From Chryseobacterium sp. Bi04 (GTDB taxonomy: Bacteria > Bacteroidota > Bacteroidia > Flavobacteriales > Weeksellaceae): DNA of 64,000 nt. The translations under genes and the position numbers were made by a program. The stretch lies in the NCBI RefSeq assembly GCF_918698085.1, contig NZ_CAKKLP010000002.1:310001-374000 (forward strand). Direction: 5' to 3'. A model generated the notes under the pieces. It saw only the letters and a program-made list of their open reading frames with translations. It searched no databases and had not been told where the DNA came from. Positions within the stretch are counted from its first letter, which is position 1; each line of letters starts with the position of its first letter. Positions 53,051 through 61,876 of the stretch are shown one piece after another.

Positions 53051-53992
53051 ATGGAGCAAAACATTTTAGATTGTGTGATCGTTGGATCTGGGCCTTCTGG
53101 CTTCACCGCTGCTATCTATGCAGCAAGAGCAGACTTGAAACCTGAATTATATACAGGTTTGGAGCCGGGCGGACAATTAACAACCACTACAGAAGTTGAT
53201 AACTTTCCAGGGTATCCAGCCGGGATTACAGGTCCTGAAATGATGATGGATCTGCAAAAACAGGCAGAAAGATTTGATACCAAAGTTCATTATGAAATGA
53301 TCACTAAGGCTGAGTTTTCTAAGGAAGTAGGTGGTGTTCACAAATTATATGCAGGAAACAAAGAAATTCTTGCCAAAACAGTAATTATCTCTACAGGAGC
53401 TACAGCAAAATATTTAGGTCTTGATGACGAGAAAAAATATGCAGGAGGCGGGGTTTCCGCTTGTGCTACATGCGACGGATTCTTCTACAGAGGAAAAGAT
53501 GTAGTAGTAGTAGGAGCAGGAGATACAGCCGCTGAAGAAGCTACTTATCTGGCTAAATTATGCAGAAAGGTAACCCTATTGGTGAGAAAAGATGTTTTCA
53601 GAGCTTCAAAAGCAATGATCCACAGAGTGGAAAGCACTCCTAATATCGAAGTGAAGTTCCACCATGAGTTAATCGGGATAGAAGGAGAGAACAGCTTGGT
53701 AGAAAGAGCCGTAATCATTAATAACCAAACTCAGGAAATTTCTAAAGTAGAGGTTGAAGGAATTTTCATTGCTATTGGTCATAAACCCAATACAGATATC
53801 TTTGCAGGTCAGGTAGATCTTGACGAAAACGGATATATCTTAACTGAAAAAGGTTCTTCAAGAACGAATCTTCCGGGAGTATTTGCTGCAGGAGATGTTC
53901 AGGACCATATCTACAGACAGGCTATCACAGCTGCAGGAAGTGGATGTATGTCTGCAATGGATGCTGAGAAATATTTAGCTGAATTACATTAA
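53051..53992 (+). CDS. trxB: thioredoxin-disulfide reductase
   Basis: A 313-residue FAD/NADPH flavoenzyme that reduces thioredoxin. Redox pair Cys138-Cys141 (SACATCDGFF), FAD motif VGSGPSGFTAA at the start, NADPH motif VVVGAGDTAAEEA, and the C-terminal FAD motif GVFAAGDVQD. Length is normal. It is closed by a hairpin with a T run. Confidence 0.97.
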   Translation: MEQNILDCVIVGSGPSGFTAAIYAARADLKPELYTGLEPGGQLTTTTEVDNFPGYPAGITGPEMMMDLQKQAERFDTKVHYEMITKAEFSKEVGGVHKLYAGNKEILAKTVIISTGATAKYLGLDDEKKYAGGGVSACATCDGFFYRGKDVVVVGAGDTAAEEATYLAKLCRKVTLLVRKDVFRASKAMIHRVESTPNIEVKFHHELIGIEGENSLVERAVIINNQTQEISKVEVEGIFIAIGHKPNTDIFAGQVDLDENGYILTEKGSSRTNLPGVFAAGDVQDHIYRQAITAAGSGCMSAMDAEKYLAELH

Positions 53993-54015
53993 TAGTATTC
54001 AGTTTATAAAATACA

Positions 54016-54042
54016 AAGCGTGCCGTGAGGGTGCGCTTTTTT
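54016..54042 (+). terminator. intrinsic terminator after trxB
   Basis: A 9-bp stem (AAGCGTGCC with GGTGCGCTT, two G-U pairs), loop GTGA plus one G, followed by six T. Confidence 0.85.
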
Positions 54043-54271
54043 GTTTGTTATGTGGATTCTTAATATAGAGCGTTTACAAGGATATGGCGGTATCAATTGT
54101 ATCTGAGATATAATCTTTGCGCCTTTGCGTATTCCAACAATTACTTCGCAATTAATATCAAAAAATTAATTGAATAATAAAATAGGTAATAAAACATTGA
54201 TATATTTGTGAAACTGCAAAAATATATGAATTTGTATTCCATTTAAAAGAAATTAACAAAAACTAAAAAAA

Positions 54272-54649
54272 ATGAAAAGAGTAACAGCCATCGGAGGAAT
54301 TTTCTTTAAATGTAAAGAACCGGAACAAATCAATGAATGGTATAAGACCCATCTGGGATTGGAAACCAGCCCTTACGGAACCAAATTCGACTGGAAAGAA
54401 GTGGATTCGGATAAGAAAGGGTATACGCTGTGGAGTCCTTTTAAAGAGTCTACCCAATATTTTGAGCCTTCAACAAAAGAATTTATGATCAATTACCATG
54501 TGGAAAATATTGAAGCATTGGTAGAAGAGCTGAAAAAAGAAGGGGTAACTGTTCTGGATGAGGTGGTCACCTATGAATATGGAAAATTTGTACACATCCT
54601 GGATCCTGAAGGAAATAAAATTGAATTGTTCGAACCAGCAGGAGAGTAG
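54272..54649 (+). CDS. VOC-family (glyoxalase-like) protein
   Basis: A 125-residue vicinal-oxygen-chelate protein with two beta-alpha-beta-beta-beta modules (GIFFKCKEPEQINEWYKTHLG and INYHVENIEALVEELKKEG, ending LDPEGNKIELFEP). Relatives include glyoxalase I and bleomycin-resistance proteins; with one protomer this short, it would dimerise. Substrate unknown. A TATATTTG box at 54202-54209 may be its promoter core. Confidence 0.88.
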   Translation: MKRVTAIGGIFFKCKEPEQINEWYKTHLGLETSPYGTKFDWKEVDSDKKGYTLWSPFKESTQYFEPSTKEFMINYHVENIEALVEELKKEGVTVLDEVVTYEYGKFVHILDPEGNKIELFEPAGE

Positions 54650-54676
54650 ACTGCTTATAGACAAACTTTCCTGATT

Positions 54677-54777
54677 TGTCATTTGTTAGGAATCCAGCCT
54701 GATTGGTTAGGATTTTGAGCTTGATGCTGTTTTTATTAAATAAGTAATAGAATTGTTTAGATTCCTGCAGAATGACA
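54677..54777. repeat. 101-base element with TGTCATT-AGGAATC inverted ends
   Basis: The left end (54677-54696) and right end (54758-54777) are inverted copies of TGTCATTnnnnAGGAATC. A single end of the same type lies at 21367. Size and structure suggest a miniature inverted-repeat element. Confidence 0.7.
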
Positions 54778-54864
54778 GAATGGAAATGTTGATTTTGTAC
54801 ATACAAACACCTCTCACGTAAAGTAAAATACCTAGATTTGGATTTCAAACTTTAAAAAAATAAT

Positions 54865-55077
54865 ATGGACAAAAAGATTATAAAAATCACCCATGTCACA
54901 GGGACGTATACTATTAAGATTGCAGAAGGAAGGCTTAATGAAATGAAAGCCCAGTTGGATAAATGCCTGAACGATGAGCAGGCAGCCATTGTAGTGAAGG
55001 GAGACGATGGAGATCAGTTTGTATATCCGTCGGATTTTATCAAAAATAGTTTCATTGCCATCGTAGACGGTGAATAA
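54865..55077 (+). CDS. small uncharacterised protein (70 aa)
   Basis: A 70-residue soluble protein (ITHVTGTYTIKIAEGRLNEM and on) with alternating strand/helix/strand character and no signal peptide. Family not recognised. A TAGATTTG promoter core at 54833-54840 and a sensible start support it as a real gene. Confidence 0.65.
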   Translation: MDKKIIKITHVTGTYTIKIAEGRLNEMKAQLDKCLNDEQAAIVVKGDDGDQFVYPSDFIKNSFIAIVDGE

Positions 55078-55229
55078 ACTCTATACGAAATAAGGCCTGA
55101 AGACTTTTAAAGACTACGTTTTTAGTTGTAGAATATAATGACAGAGGTTTTACGGACACAATGAGTGAAAATAATTCACCTGATTTTAAGCTCCTTATTG
55201 ATTTTTGTTAGAATTTGTGCGGTAAAAGT

Positions 55230-55260
55230 TTTGCAGAAATTAAAAATCGTTCTATATTTG
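55230..55260 (+). promoter_or_regulatory. predicted promoter of tRNA-Ser
   Basis: TTTG at 55230-55233, a 19-base spacer and TATATTTG at 55253-55260. It is the best promoter match in the window, 35 bases upstream of the tRNA. Confidence 0.8.
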
Positions 55261-55294
55261 CACCACTGAAAACAACGGTATAGCCGGGGTTTAA

Positions 55295-55379
55295 GGAGAG
55301 ATGGCAGAGTGGTCGATTGCGATAGTCTTGAAAACTATTGACTGTAACAGGTCCGGGGGTTCGAATCCCTCTCTCTCCG
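55295..55379 (+). tRNA. tRNA-Ser(UGA)
   Basis: An 85-base class II tRNA: acceptor arms GGAGAGA and TCTCTCC pair perfectly, discriminator G as in serine tRNAs, anticodon loop TCTTGAAAA with anticodon TGA, a long variable arm, and the T loop GGTTCGAATCC. CCA is not encoded. Confidence 0.97.
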
Positions 55380-55382
55380 CAG

Positions 55383-55416
55383 AAAAGGGTTAAATCAATA
55401 GATTTAATCCTTTTTT
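55383..55416 (+). terminator. intrinsic terminator after tRNA-Ser
   Basis: AAAAGGGTTAAATC pairs with GATTTAATCCTTTT (one G-T pair) around a 4-base loop and runs into a six-T tail. Confidence 0.88.
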
Positions 55417-55457
55417 ATTTTGAGCATTTCATAATCAATGGGATCAGGCTTGAAAAC

Positions 55458-55479
55458 GGATCAGGCGCAAAAGTTGGGG
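55458..55479. repeat. isolated IS terminal repeat
   Basis: GGATCAGGCGCAAAAGTTGG and two further G match the terminal inverted repeat of the IS at 55783-57180 with one or two differences, but no IS body is attached. A remnant of an older insertion next to the tRNA. Confidence 0.75.
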
Positions 55480-55601
55480 ATCATTCTCAAAAGTTGTGGA
55501 CTAAGCAAATTGGATTAAACTAAAACATCTTGTTTGGATGACATTAAATATGTAATTTTTATATTTTGACATGAAAATAGGATGGAAATAACCTTTTATT
55601 C

Positions 55602-55766
55602 ACGCAAAGGAAAAATAATTCGAATGCTCTATTGTAAGAAAGCAAAGAAAGGCGACTTTGTCGCTGAATAAGCGATATAAAAAAGTTAGCTTCATCAAAA
55701 TCGATTAGAAATCGATTCATTCTTGGCTCACTTAAAATCAAGCATAATAAAAATAGAACTTTGCGT
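55602..55766. repeat. 165-base ACGCAAAG-ended element, copy 2
   Basis: ACGCAAAG at 55602-55609 is inverted as CTTTGCGT at 55759-55766. It contains GCGACTTTGTCGC (55652-55664), at the same offset as in the copy at 41802, and an AATCGATT...AATCGATT hairpin where the other copy has a different hairpin. Confidence 0.75.
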
Positions 55767-55805
55767 CAAAGAAAGGTGTATTGGATCAGGTGCAAAAGTT
55801 GGGGG

Positions 55806-56795
55806 CTAGGCAAAAAGTTGAGTTAATCTGAACAGAAAGAAAGTTCTATCTTTTACTCCTCTAAGCTGCATCCTGAAGTTTTTAATTTTAGCATTGAATG
55901 ATTCCGCAGCCGCATTGGTACTTCTTTTATCAAAATAATTTAGAATCTCTCTGTAATGGATCATTATTGTTCTTTTTAAAGTGGAAAATGATTTAAAATC
56001 GGCTTCTTCAATATTTCTAAACCAGTGTGCCAGTTTAGTCATAGCTACCGACTTTGTAATTTTCTGATTATAGATCTTTCTAAGGCCATCGGTTAGATGG
56101 TAAGCCTTTTCCAGATCAGGATATTGTGTAAAAAGGATGGCCGCTCTGAGTCTTTGAGATTCACTCCATTTTTCTCTACTTTTGTAAAGTAAATAGCGGC
56201 TCCTTGCCAAAAGTTGTCTCCGGGTATCTCCATTTTCAAAAGTTTCTATATCTGCCGATGTTCCTTTAGATGACTCTTCAATAGCGTTATTCTCCATTTC
56301 AATAGCTTCCCAACGATGTTTGATTCTGATTTCCTGAAGTGCCTCTATGGCAAGCTTTTGAACATGGAAGCGATCTATCACCTGAGAAGCATTAGGGAAG
56401 CATCTTTTAGCAATAAGCTTCATCGAGCCGGCCATATCCAAAGTGATTTCTTCAACCCTGATCCGAAGCTTTCTGTCTATTTTTAGAAGATGTTCTATTA
56501 CAATATCGCTCTGAGTACCTTTTATAATAGCAACAATATTGCCTTTTCTACCTTTTGCTTTTTTAGAGGTAAGAACAGTATAAAGTTCCCCATCTGACAG
56601 AGCCACTTCGTCTAAGGATAAAGATTCTGAAAGATTTTCAGGATAAACAACCCAGTCCTCAGCATGAACTCTATATTTCCAGTGTACATATTCACTGAGC
56701 TTATTTTTATATTGTCTCTGAAAAGTCTTACCATTAACTCCAAAGAGCTCTGCAATAACCTTCAGTGGAAGAGCCTTAGTATCGGCTAATTTTTT
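55806..56795 (-). CDS. transposase (DDE domain), second frame of the IS
   Basis: An ISL3-like DDE transposase domain: LDMAGSMKLIAKRCFPNASQ with the first Asp, then VIDRFHV with the second Asp, and near the end RSTNAAAESFNAKIKNFR with the Glu. The frame has no start codon near its beginning: it opens at the A8 run around 56795, and the first ATG (56606) lies inside conserved sequence. It is +1 (or -2) relative to the first frame, so the full protein would need a frame change at the A8 run, by ribosomal or transcriptional slippage. Otherwise only an N-truncated protein is made. Confidence 0.8.
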   Translation of the reverse strand, partial: KKLADTKALPLKVIAELFGVNGKTFQRQYKNKLSEYVHWKYRVHAEDWVVYPENLSESLSLDEVALSDGELYTVLTSKKAKGRKGNIVAIIKGTQSDIVIEHLLKIDRKLRIRVEEITLDMAGSMKLIAKRCFPNASQVIDRFHVQKLAIEALQEIRIKHRWEAIEMENNAIEESSKGTSADIETFENGDTRRQLLARSRYLLYKSREKWSESQRLRAAILFTQYPDLEKAYHLTDGLRKIYNQKITKSVAMTKLAHWFRNIEEADFKSFSTLKRTIMIHYREILNYFDKRSTNAAAESFNAKIKNFRMQLRGVKDRTFFLFRLTQLFA

Positions 56796-57129
56796 TTAAG
56801 AATCCTGCAAAGTCCTTGGTCATACGTGTTCCTTTGGATATAAGCTGCCAATCTCTTTGAAGGATTTCTCCTGATGATTTATCTGTCCATCTTCTTCTTT
56901 TCACATGAAGTTTTACAATTTTACCCCTTAATGGGTAGTCATCCACAATAATTTCAGGTAAAAAGCCCTTCGACTCCAATAGCCTTTCATTAAATTCACA
57001 GGGAATGCTACTTTTTTCTTCAAAATAAATATGAAGTTCTGCATCATGTTGTTCTGCTTTGGTTATATCAAAGTGTTCAACTAAAAACTCGGGAAGTAAT
57101 AATTTAAGTAGTTCGTGATCGCTTAGCAT
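56776..57129 (-). CDS. IS N-terminal region protein, first frame
   Basis: A 117-residue protein matching the N-terminal region partner of ISAon1-type transposases: an acidic start (MLSDHELLKLLLPEFL), a beta region and a basic segment (LHVKRRRWTDK) likely to bind DNA. The stop codon lies 12 bases beyond a run of eight A (T run 56790-56797 on the plus strand), where the transposase frame takes over. Confidence 0.85.
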   Translation of the reverse strand: MLSDHELLKLLLPEFLVEHFDITKAEQHDAELHIYFEEKSSIPCEFNERLLESKGFLPEIIVDDYPLRGKIVKLHVKRRRWTDKSSGEILQRDWQLISKGTRMTKDFAGFLKKISRY

Positions 57130-57180
57130 AATACAAAGATAAGATTACTAAATATTCCCCCCAACTTTTGCTCCTGATCC

Positions 57181-57277
57181 GTTAATCTGAACAGAAAGAA
57201 AGTTCTATCTTTTACTCCTCTAAGCTGCATCCTGAAGTTTTTAATTTTAGCATTGAATGATTCCGCAGCCGCATTGG
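57181..57277. mobile_element. 97-base fragment of a second copy of the same IS
   Basis: Identical over 97 bases to 55822-55918 inside the complete IS (the transposase 3' end). It lacks the terminal repeat and abuts the right end of the complete copy directly, so at least two copies were once arranged in tandem or nested here. Confidence 0.9.
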
Positions 57278-57754
57278 CTTAGCCCACGGTTAGCTGAATA
57301 GAGATCCATTTATTGATGATGAAGAAAAGTATTACTAAACTTTCCTATAAAATTTCCTGACAGTCTTATTAATTTTTGCTAAATAGTACTATATTTAAAA
57401 ACCCTGACAAATAATTAACTATGGCTAAAACAACACAAATCATGATCAAACCCTGGAAATAAATGCACGAAAAGCATTAGCAGCAATGGTAGCAACCGCC
57501 GGCAACTCGACAAATAAGACACAATAAGGGATTAAAAAGCCCATTGCACAGCAACTTTTTTAGTCCACACTATTGACACATTTGGTTTTGCCAAACACTC
57601 AAGCCAGTGTTTTGCAGTTCAAAAGATTCATTCCCATACAGAACAAAACTTAGATAACGCAAAAAGATGAGCTATACAGCAAGTGTTATTTGAGCCATAC
57701 AGCAAATAATATTTCTGACTTTGTCTTGAACTTTACAGCAATAAAAAAATACAA
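57278..57754. other. 477 bases without an intact gene
   Basis: A start at 57421 gives a 13-codon frame that stops early. In another frame the sequence continues in a protein-like way (TLEINARKALAAMVATAGN) to a stop at 57526, so this may be a small broken gene. Further on, GAGCTATACAGCAA and GAGCCATACAGCAA form a direct repeat (about 57670 and 57692) upstream of the hydrolase gene, possibly regulatory. Confidence 0.45.
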
Positions 57755-58657
57755 ATGGAAAATTCAATTTCAAAAGAAAAAGTTTACTTCAATGCAGAAG
57801 GAGTAAAATTATGTGGTAATTTATATAAGCCGGCAAATTTCGACGATACAAAACAATACCCTTCAATCATTACGCAGGGGTCTGCTTTTTCAATTAAGGA
57901 GCAAATGTCGGGAGGCTATGCCCGGAAAATGGCAGAAAATGGATTTGTTGCGTTGGCATTTGATTATCGTACTTATGGGGAAAGTGAGGGACAACCCCGC
58001 CAATATGAAAACCCCGAAATCAAAAGAAATGATCTGGAAGCGGCCGTCACCTTTCTGATTTCTTTACCATATGTCAATAAGGTAAATGCTCTTGGCGTCT
58101 GTGCTTCAGGCGGCAATGTTGCTCATTTGGCAGCAACCGATGATAGATTAAATGCGATTGCTATTGTAGCAGGAATGGTGGGTGGACCTTCCGAACTTGG
58201 AGAAGCAAGAGGAAGTAATGAAGAAGAAATGAATGCCTTAATCCAATTTATTCAACAAGCCAAACAAGATTATGAACAAACAGGAGAAGCTAAAACGGCT
58301 ACGGGATATAGTAGTACAGACAAAAATGCTTTTTATTATAATGAAGTGGATTATTATGAAAACGAAAAAAGGGGTAATATAAAAGAATTTAAAAATGAAT
58401 ATGCAATTATAAGTCTCGAACCTTTGTTTCAATTTGACCCAATGAGTAAAGCGGAAAATATAAATATTCCTGCCATTGTTTTTCATTCAGACAATTGTGT
58501 ACTTCCAAATGCATCTAAAAATTTTTACAGCAAGCTAAAAGGCGAAAAAGAATTGGTTTGGGGAACAGAAACACAATTTAATTATTATGATAAACCGGAA
58601 CTCGTAAATGATGTAACAACTAAGGCTACCGAATTTTTTAAAAAATACTTAAATTGA
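57755..58657 (+). CDS. alpha/beta hydrolase of the dienelactone-hydrolase-like group
   Basis: A 300-residue cytoplasmic alpha/beta-hydrolase without signal peptide. The core is VALAFDYRTYGESEGQPRQ (about 65-83) and the nucleophile elbow is GVCASGGN (Ser118). The cap region is rich in Glu/Asn/Tyr and the C-terminal histidine is not obvious. It begins a set (hydrolase, a broken second hydrolase, a broken membrane protein, an AraC regulator) that looks like an acquired module next to IS debris. Substrate unknown. Confidence 0.85.
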   Translation: MENSISKEKVYFNAEGVKLCGNLYKPANFDDTKQYPSIITQGSAFSIKEQMSGGYARKMAENGFVALAFDYRTYGESEGQPRQYENPEIKRNDLEAAVTFLISLPYVNKVNALGVCASGGNVAHLAATDDRLNAIAIVAGMVGGPSELGEARGSNEEEMNALIQFIQQAKQDYEQTGEAKTATGYSSTDKNAFYYNEVDYYENEKRGNIKEFKNEYAIISLEPLFQFDPMSKAENINIPAIVFHSDNCVLPNASKNFYSKLKGEKELVWGTETQFNYYDKPELVNDVTTKATEFFKKYLN

Positions 58658-58676
58658 TTTTCACAAAACAATAAAG

Positions 58677-59599
58677 ATGGAAGGGAAAGAAAACAACATT
58701 AGCGAATTAACGGCTGAGCAACAGCAAACCCTTATTACTTTTACGAATTTTTTGCCAAGCCAATTCGTACTGAAATTGCCAGAAATCCGGCTGAGTATGG
58801 GTTAGCATATGAAGAAGCTAGCTTTCCGGCAATGGATGGAATAGAAATTAAAATGTTGTTTATACCCACTGAATCCGATAAACTCCTTATCGTAAATCAT
58901 TTTCTTGATGCAAACCGCTATGGCTATCCCGGATACAAAACCCCGAATGATATTGTCGGTTTTGAAGTCAATCAGGTAGCACAGTATAAAACACTACATG
59001 ATACAGGTTATAATATTTTGGCTTACGATTTACCTAATCATGGCGAAAGCGAATCTGCTCATGATGGTTGCGGGGTAGTGGAGTGTATGAACACATGGAT
59101 GTTATTGGCTATGTACGCTACGCCAAATCAAGAAAAGATACTGCTCAGATGAAAACTGCGCTTTATAGCATATGCTATGGATGCAATTCTACCTTTGTAG
59201 CCTTCAGTAAGCACCCCGAAGAATTCAGCCATATTAAGCAATTGGTTGGATTGCAGCCTGTATCAGTATATATTATGATGGGACAACCTCGGTATTGACA
59301 AAAAGGCTGGGGTAGCTTTATCAGAAAAGACGATGTATGACATAACAGGTTTAAATTTCGACCAGTTATCTCCAGTTGAGCACGCAAAATCGGTAACTAT
59401 ACTCATACTTATAGTACAGGTACATAATGATTCAATGGTTTATCCATCAGATATACAAACTATGTTTGACAACTTAGCATCCGAAGATAAAAAACTGTTT
59501 TGGATTGAAGATACTTCCAACTGCTTTCACGGCTATACCTATTTTAATGATAACCCGGAACTTTTATTAGAGTGGTTTAACAAATATATCAATGATTAA
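58677..59599 (+). pseudogene. broken alpha/beta hydrolase
   Basis: The reading frame starts MEGKENNISEL at 58677 and changes three times: near 58750, near 59080 and near 59285. When the frames are joined, one protein of about 305 residues appears, with ILAYDLPNHGESES, the elbow-like SICYGCNSTF, a YDITGLNFDQLSP block and the C-terminal VHNDSMVYPSDIQ ... CFHGYTYF. It is probably a relative of the intact hydrolase just upstream. Three frameshifts make a sequencing error unlikely; it looks like a decaying gene. Confidence 0.85.
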
Positions 59600-59682
59600 A
59601 TTTATTTTTCAAGTGGATTGAAAATATTGTTTGACAGGAAAATTTATTTTCCTTTCTAAAATAAAGCATTTTTTGTGGAAAA

Positions 59683-60011
59683 ATAGACAAGCTATTAGAA
59701 AATTCTACGAAATGGTACCATTTCGTTGCAGCATTTTTCGCTGGATTTTTTTTAACCAATGCCATACCGCATTTTGTGAATGGAATATCGGGTGATGCAT
59801 TTCCATCACCATTCGCTGATCCTCCCGGGAAAGGTATTTCCTCTCCATTGACCAACGTTTTTTTTGGATTATTTAATATTTTCATAGGTTATTTACTTTT
59901 TAGAGCCGGAAAAATAAGCGCAAAAATAAATTGGGACTGGCTATCTTTTTTGTTGGAATGATTACCATTCGTATTCTCTGTGCTGCTATCTTTGAAAATG
60001 AAGTGAATTGA
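59683..60011 (+). pseudogene. broken small membrane protein
   Basis: A protein-like frame reads DKLLENSTKWYHFVAAFFAG and on, with two hydrophobic helices and a GDAFPSPFADPPGKG loop, but has ATA at 59683 where a start ATG would be expected and no upstream start. Near 59948, in a T run, the frame changes and continues as VGMITIRILCAAIFENEVN to a stop at 60009-60011. A lost start plus a frameshift points to decay. Intact relatives would be about 108 residues. Confidence 0.65.
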
Positions 60012-60027
60012 ATGGTCAAATAGTAAA

Positions 60028-60834
60028 ATGGGAGAAAATAAAAATGACATATTTAGCAACCTGCTATTTTCCTGTGCTTGTGAAAAATACAGGTCGGATG
60101 AGCAAATTTTGCCTGAACATTTTTTAGCTATTCATCTTTCGGGCGAAACACACATGCAAATAACCGGTAAAAACTTAGTATTCAAAGAGGGCAGTATAAT
60201 TTTGGTTCGTAAAAACCAATTGTTCAGGGCTGTTAAAATACCTGGAAGCAACGGCGAATACAAAGCAGTTGCCATTTTTTTAAACGAGGATGTATTGCGT
60301 AAATATGCATCACTCCATAGAATTCCCGAACAGGAAAGATATATAGGTGAAAGCACAATAATTATCAAAAAAAATCCTTTCATACAAGGTTATTTTAAGT
60401 CGTTACTCCCTTATGAAGACAGTACGATAAAAAAAACACATTCGCTTTCCGACATAAAAATTAATGAAGCCATTGAATTACTGTTACAGTACAATCCCGA
60501 TTTTAAAAAATTCTTGTTCGATTTCAGCAAACTGCACAAAATTGATATTGAAAAATTCATGTTGCAAAATTATAAATCCAATGTTCCCATTGAACAGTTT
60601 GCTAAGCTAACAGGACGAAGCTTAGCTTCTTTTAAACGCGATTTTAAAAAAACATTTGGACAATCACCCCGACAATGGCTACAGGGACAACGGCTTACGG
60701 AAGCTCACCGATTAATTACAAAGGAAAATCAAAAACCCACAGATATTTATTTAGATCTCGGTTTTGAAAACCTATCGCACTTTTACTTTTCTTTTAAACA
60801 AAAATATGGAGTGACCCCTACAGAATTAAAATGA
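60028..60834 (+). CDS. AraC-family transcriptional regulator
   Basis: A 268-residue regulator with an N-terminal cupin-like sensing domain (about 10-110) and a C-terminal AraC HTH pair (about 175-268: VPIEQFAKLTGRSLASFKRDF and DLGFENLSHFYFSFKQKYGVTPTEL). It follows the decaying hydrolase and membrane genes by 16 bases and probably once controlled them. The gene itself appears intact. Confidence 0.92.
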   Translation: MGENKNDIFSNLLFSCACEKYRSDEQILPEHFLAIHLSGETHMQITGKNLVFKEGSIILVRKNQLFRAVKIPGSNGEYKAVAIFLNEDVLRKYASLHRIPEQERYIGESTIIIKKNPFIQGYFKSLLPYEDSTIKKTHSLSDIKINEAIELLLQYNPDFKKFLFDFSKLHKIDIEKFMLQNYKSNVPIEQFAKLTGRSLASFKRDFKKTFGQSPRQWLQGQRLTEAHRLITKENQKPTDIYLDLGFENLSHFYFSFKQKYGVTPTELK

Positions 60835-61020
60835 ACTTTGCCAACCTACACAAAGGAATGGTTAAAGGATTCCATTGTTAATATTGTTATTCATGTCAAT
60901 CAAGACTTTTAGCCTCCAGCTCTAAACCCTTTGCTTTCTTAACCGAACGTACGTTATTTAATAAACTGTACATTTTGTACATTCCATAGTTTATGTTATT
61001 TTAGTAAAAAATATAGCTCT

Positions 61021-61434
61021 TTGATGTCAAAAAGAAAATTTATTCTGTTGTCTATACTTAAAACATGGTTTTTTGCTACGTTTATTTCCGTTGTTTTTCT
61101 AATCGTGTTTTTAGGTATTACCAGAGAAATCATAGAAGAACCTAGGAATTGTGATATGAGTGGTCTCGCCTATGGCTTTATCATCTTTTGGCTGTTTTTC
61201 CTGAGCTTAACTTCCTTGAGCAGCTTATTTTCTTTTTTAAAACAATTCCAGGGAAAAATACAAGTAGCTTTGTGTTGGTTTTTACTTCCCGTTATTGCTT
61301 CAGCTTCTTCATTTTTTTTCATTTTAGATAGGGAAATTGATGGGCAGGAGATTATGGTTTTTCTGATTATTAATCTACCCTGGCTGGCCCTATGGTTACT
61401 TTATTATTATAGATTTAATTCTTTATTCAGGTAA
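61021..61434 (+). CDS. small membrane protein (137 aa)
   Basis: A 137-residue protein with about four hydrophobic helices (15-37, 55-78, 84-105, 110-130). No family recognised. The first helix follows a basic start (MSKRKF), so the N-terminus should be cytoplasmic. It stands alone. Confidence 0.7.
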   Translation: MMSKRKFILLSILKTWFFATFISVVFLIVFLGITREIIEEPRNCDMSGLAYGFIIFWLFFLSLTSLSSLFSFLKQFQGKIQVALCWFLLPVIASASSFFFILDREIDGQEIMVFLIINLPWLALWLLYYYRFNSLFR

Positions 61435-61532
61435 TTGTATTATAAAAATATAAAAGTATATCCCGGAATTTCCGATTTCTTCAATCCAATTCAAAAAAAA
61501 TCATTACCAGGCAAGACCGTAATAGAGAAATA

Positions 61533-61712
61533 TCAATGACACGGAGCTTCGATCAGTCTGGAGCTTTTCATAAGCTCAGCTTGTAATGTTGCTTTAAAAC
61601 GGATTTTTGAAGGCTGCTCTAATTCGGCCGTTGTTTTAATATTTTCAGTCTGAATAATCCTCCATTATCCGAGGCGATTACGATAAAAACTTCATTGTTG
61701 AAATCTACTTTT
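61533..61712 (-). pseudogene. possible gene remnant
   Basis: On the minus strand one frame reads VDFNNEVFIVIASDNGGLF and on to a stop. Just beyond, another frame reads TAELEQPSKIRFKATLQAEL and on to TGA at 61533-61535. Joined, they resemble the end of one protein with a frameshift. No start is visible and no family is recognised. Confidence 0.3.
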
Positions 61713-61876
61713 TACGATGACCGAATTGTTTTGGCAGCTTCTTTATATCATGGTTATTGATAACAGTAAAGGAGTTTTTTGATAGTTTCTTTAAAGCTAT
61801 CTTCAAACCCATCTTGTATCGATCTTCTAAAATGGTACAATCATGAAAATCTTTTCGCAAAAGTAAATCACGGTAT

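Larger units (their letters stand above)
55417..55782. other. tRNA to IS spacer, repeat debris
   Basis: No gene. It holds an isolated IS-end sequence (55458-55479), a second weaker echo of IS-end sequence (CAAAAGTTGTGGACTAAGC near 55489) and the 165-base element at 55602-55766. Confidence 0.7.
55783..57180 (-). mobile_element. complete insertion sequence, ISAon1-like
   Basis: A 1398-base element bounded by 23-bp inverted repeats (55783-55805 and 57158-57180, one mismatch; GGATCAGG-GCAAAAGTTGG type). It contains two overlapping minus-strand frames typical of the ISAon1 group: an N-terminal region protein and the DDE transposase. I see no target-site duplication; the right end is joined directly to a fragment of another copy. 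Confidence 0.88.

Noticed and set aside
57421..57526. Small intact gene after the IS fragment
   Set aside because: The frame with a start stops after 13 codons and the protein-like part is in another frame without a start; at best a broken gene.
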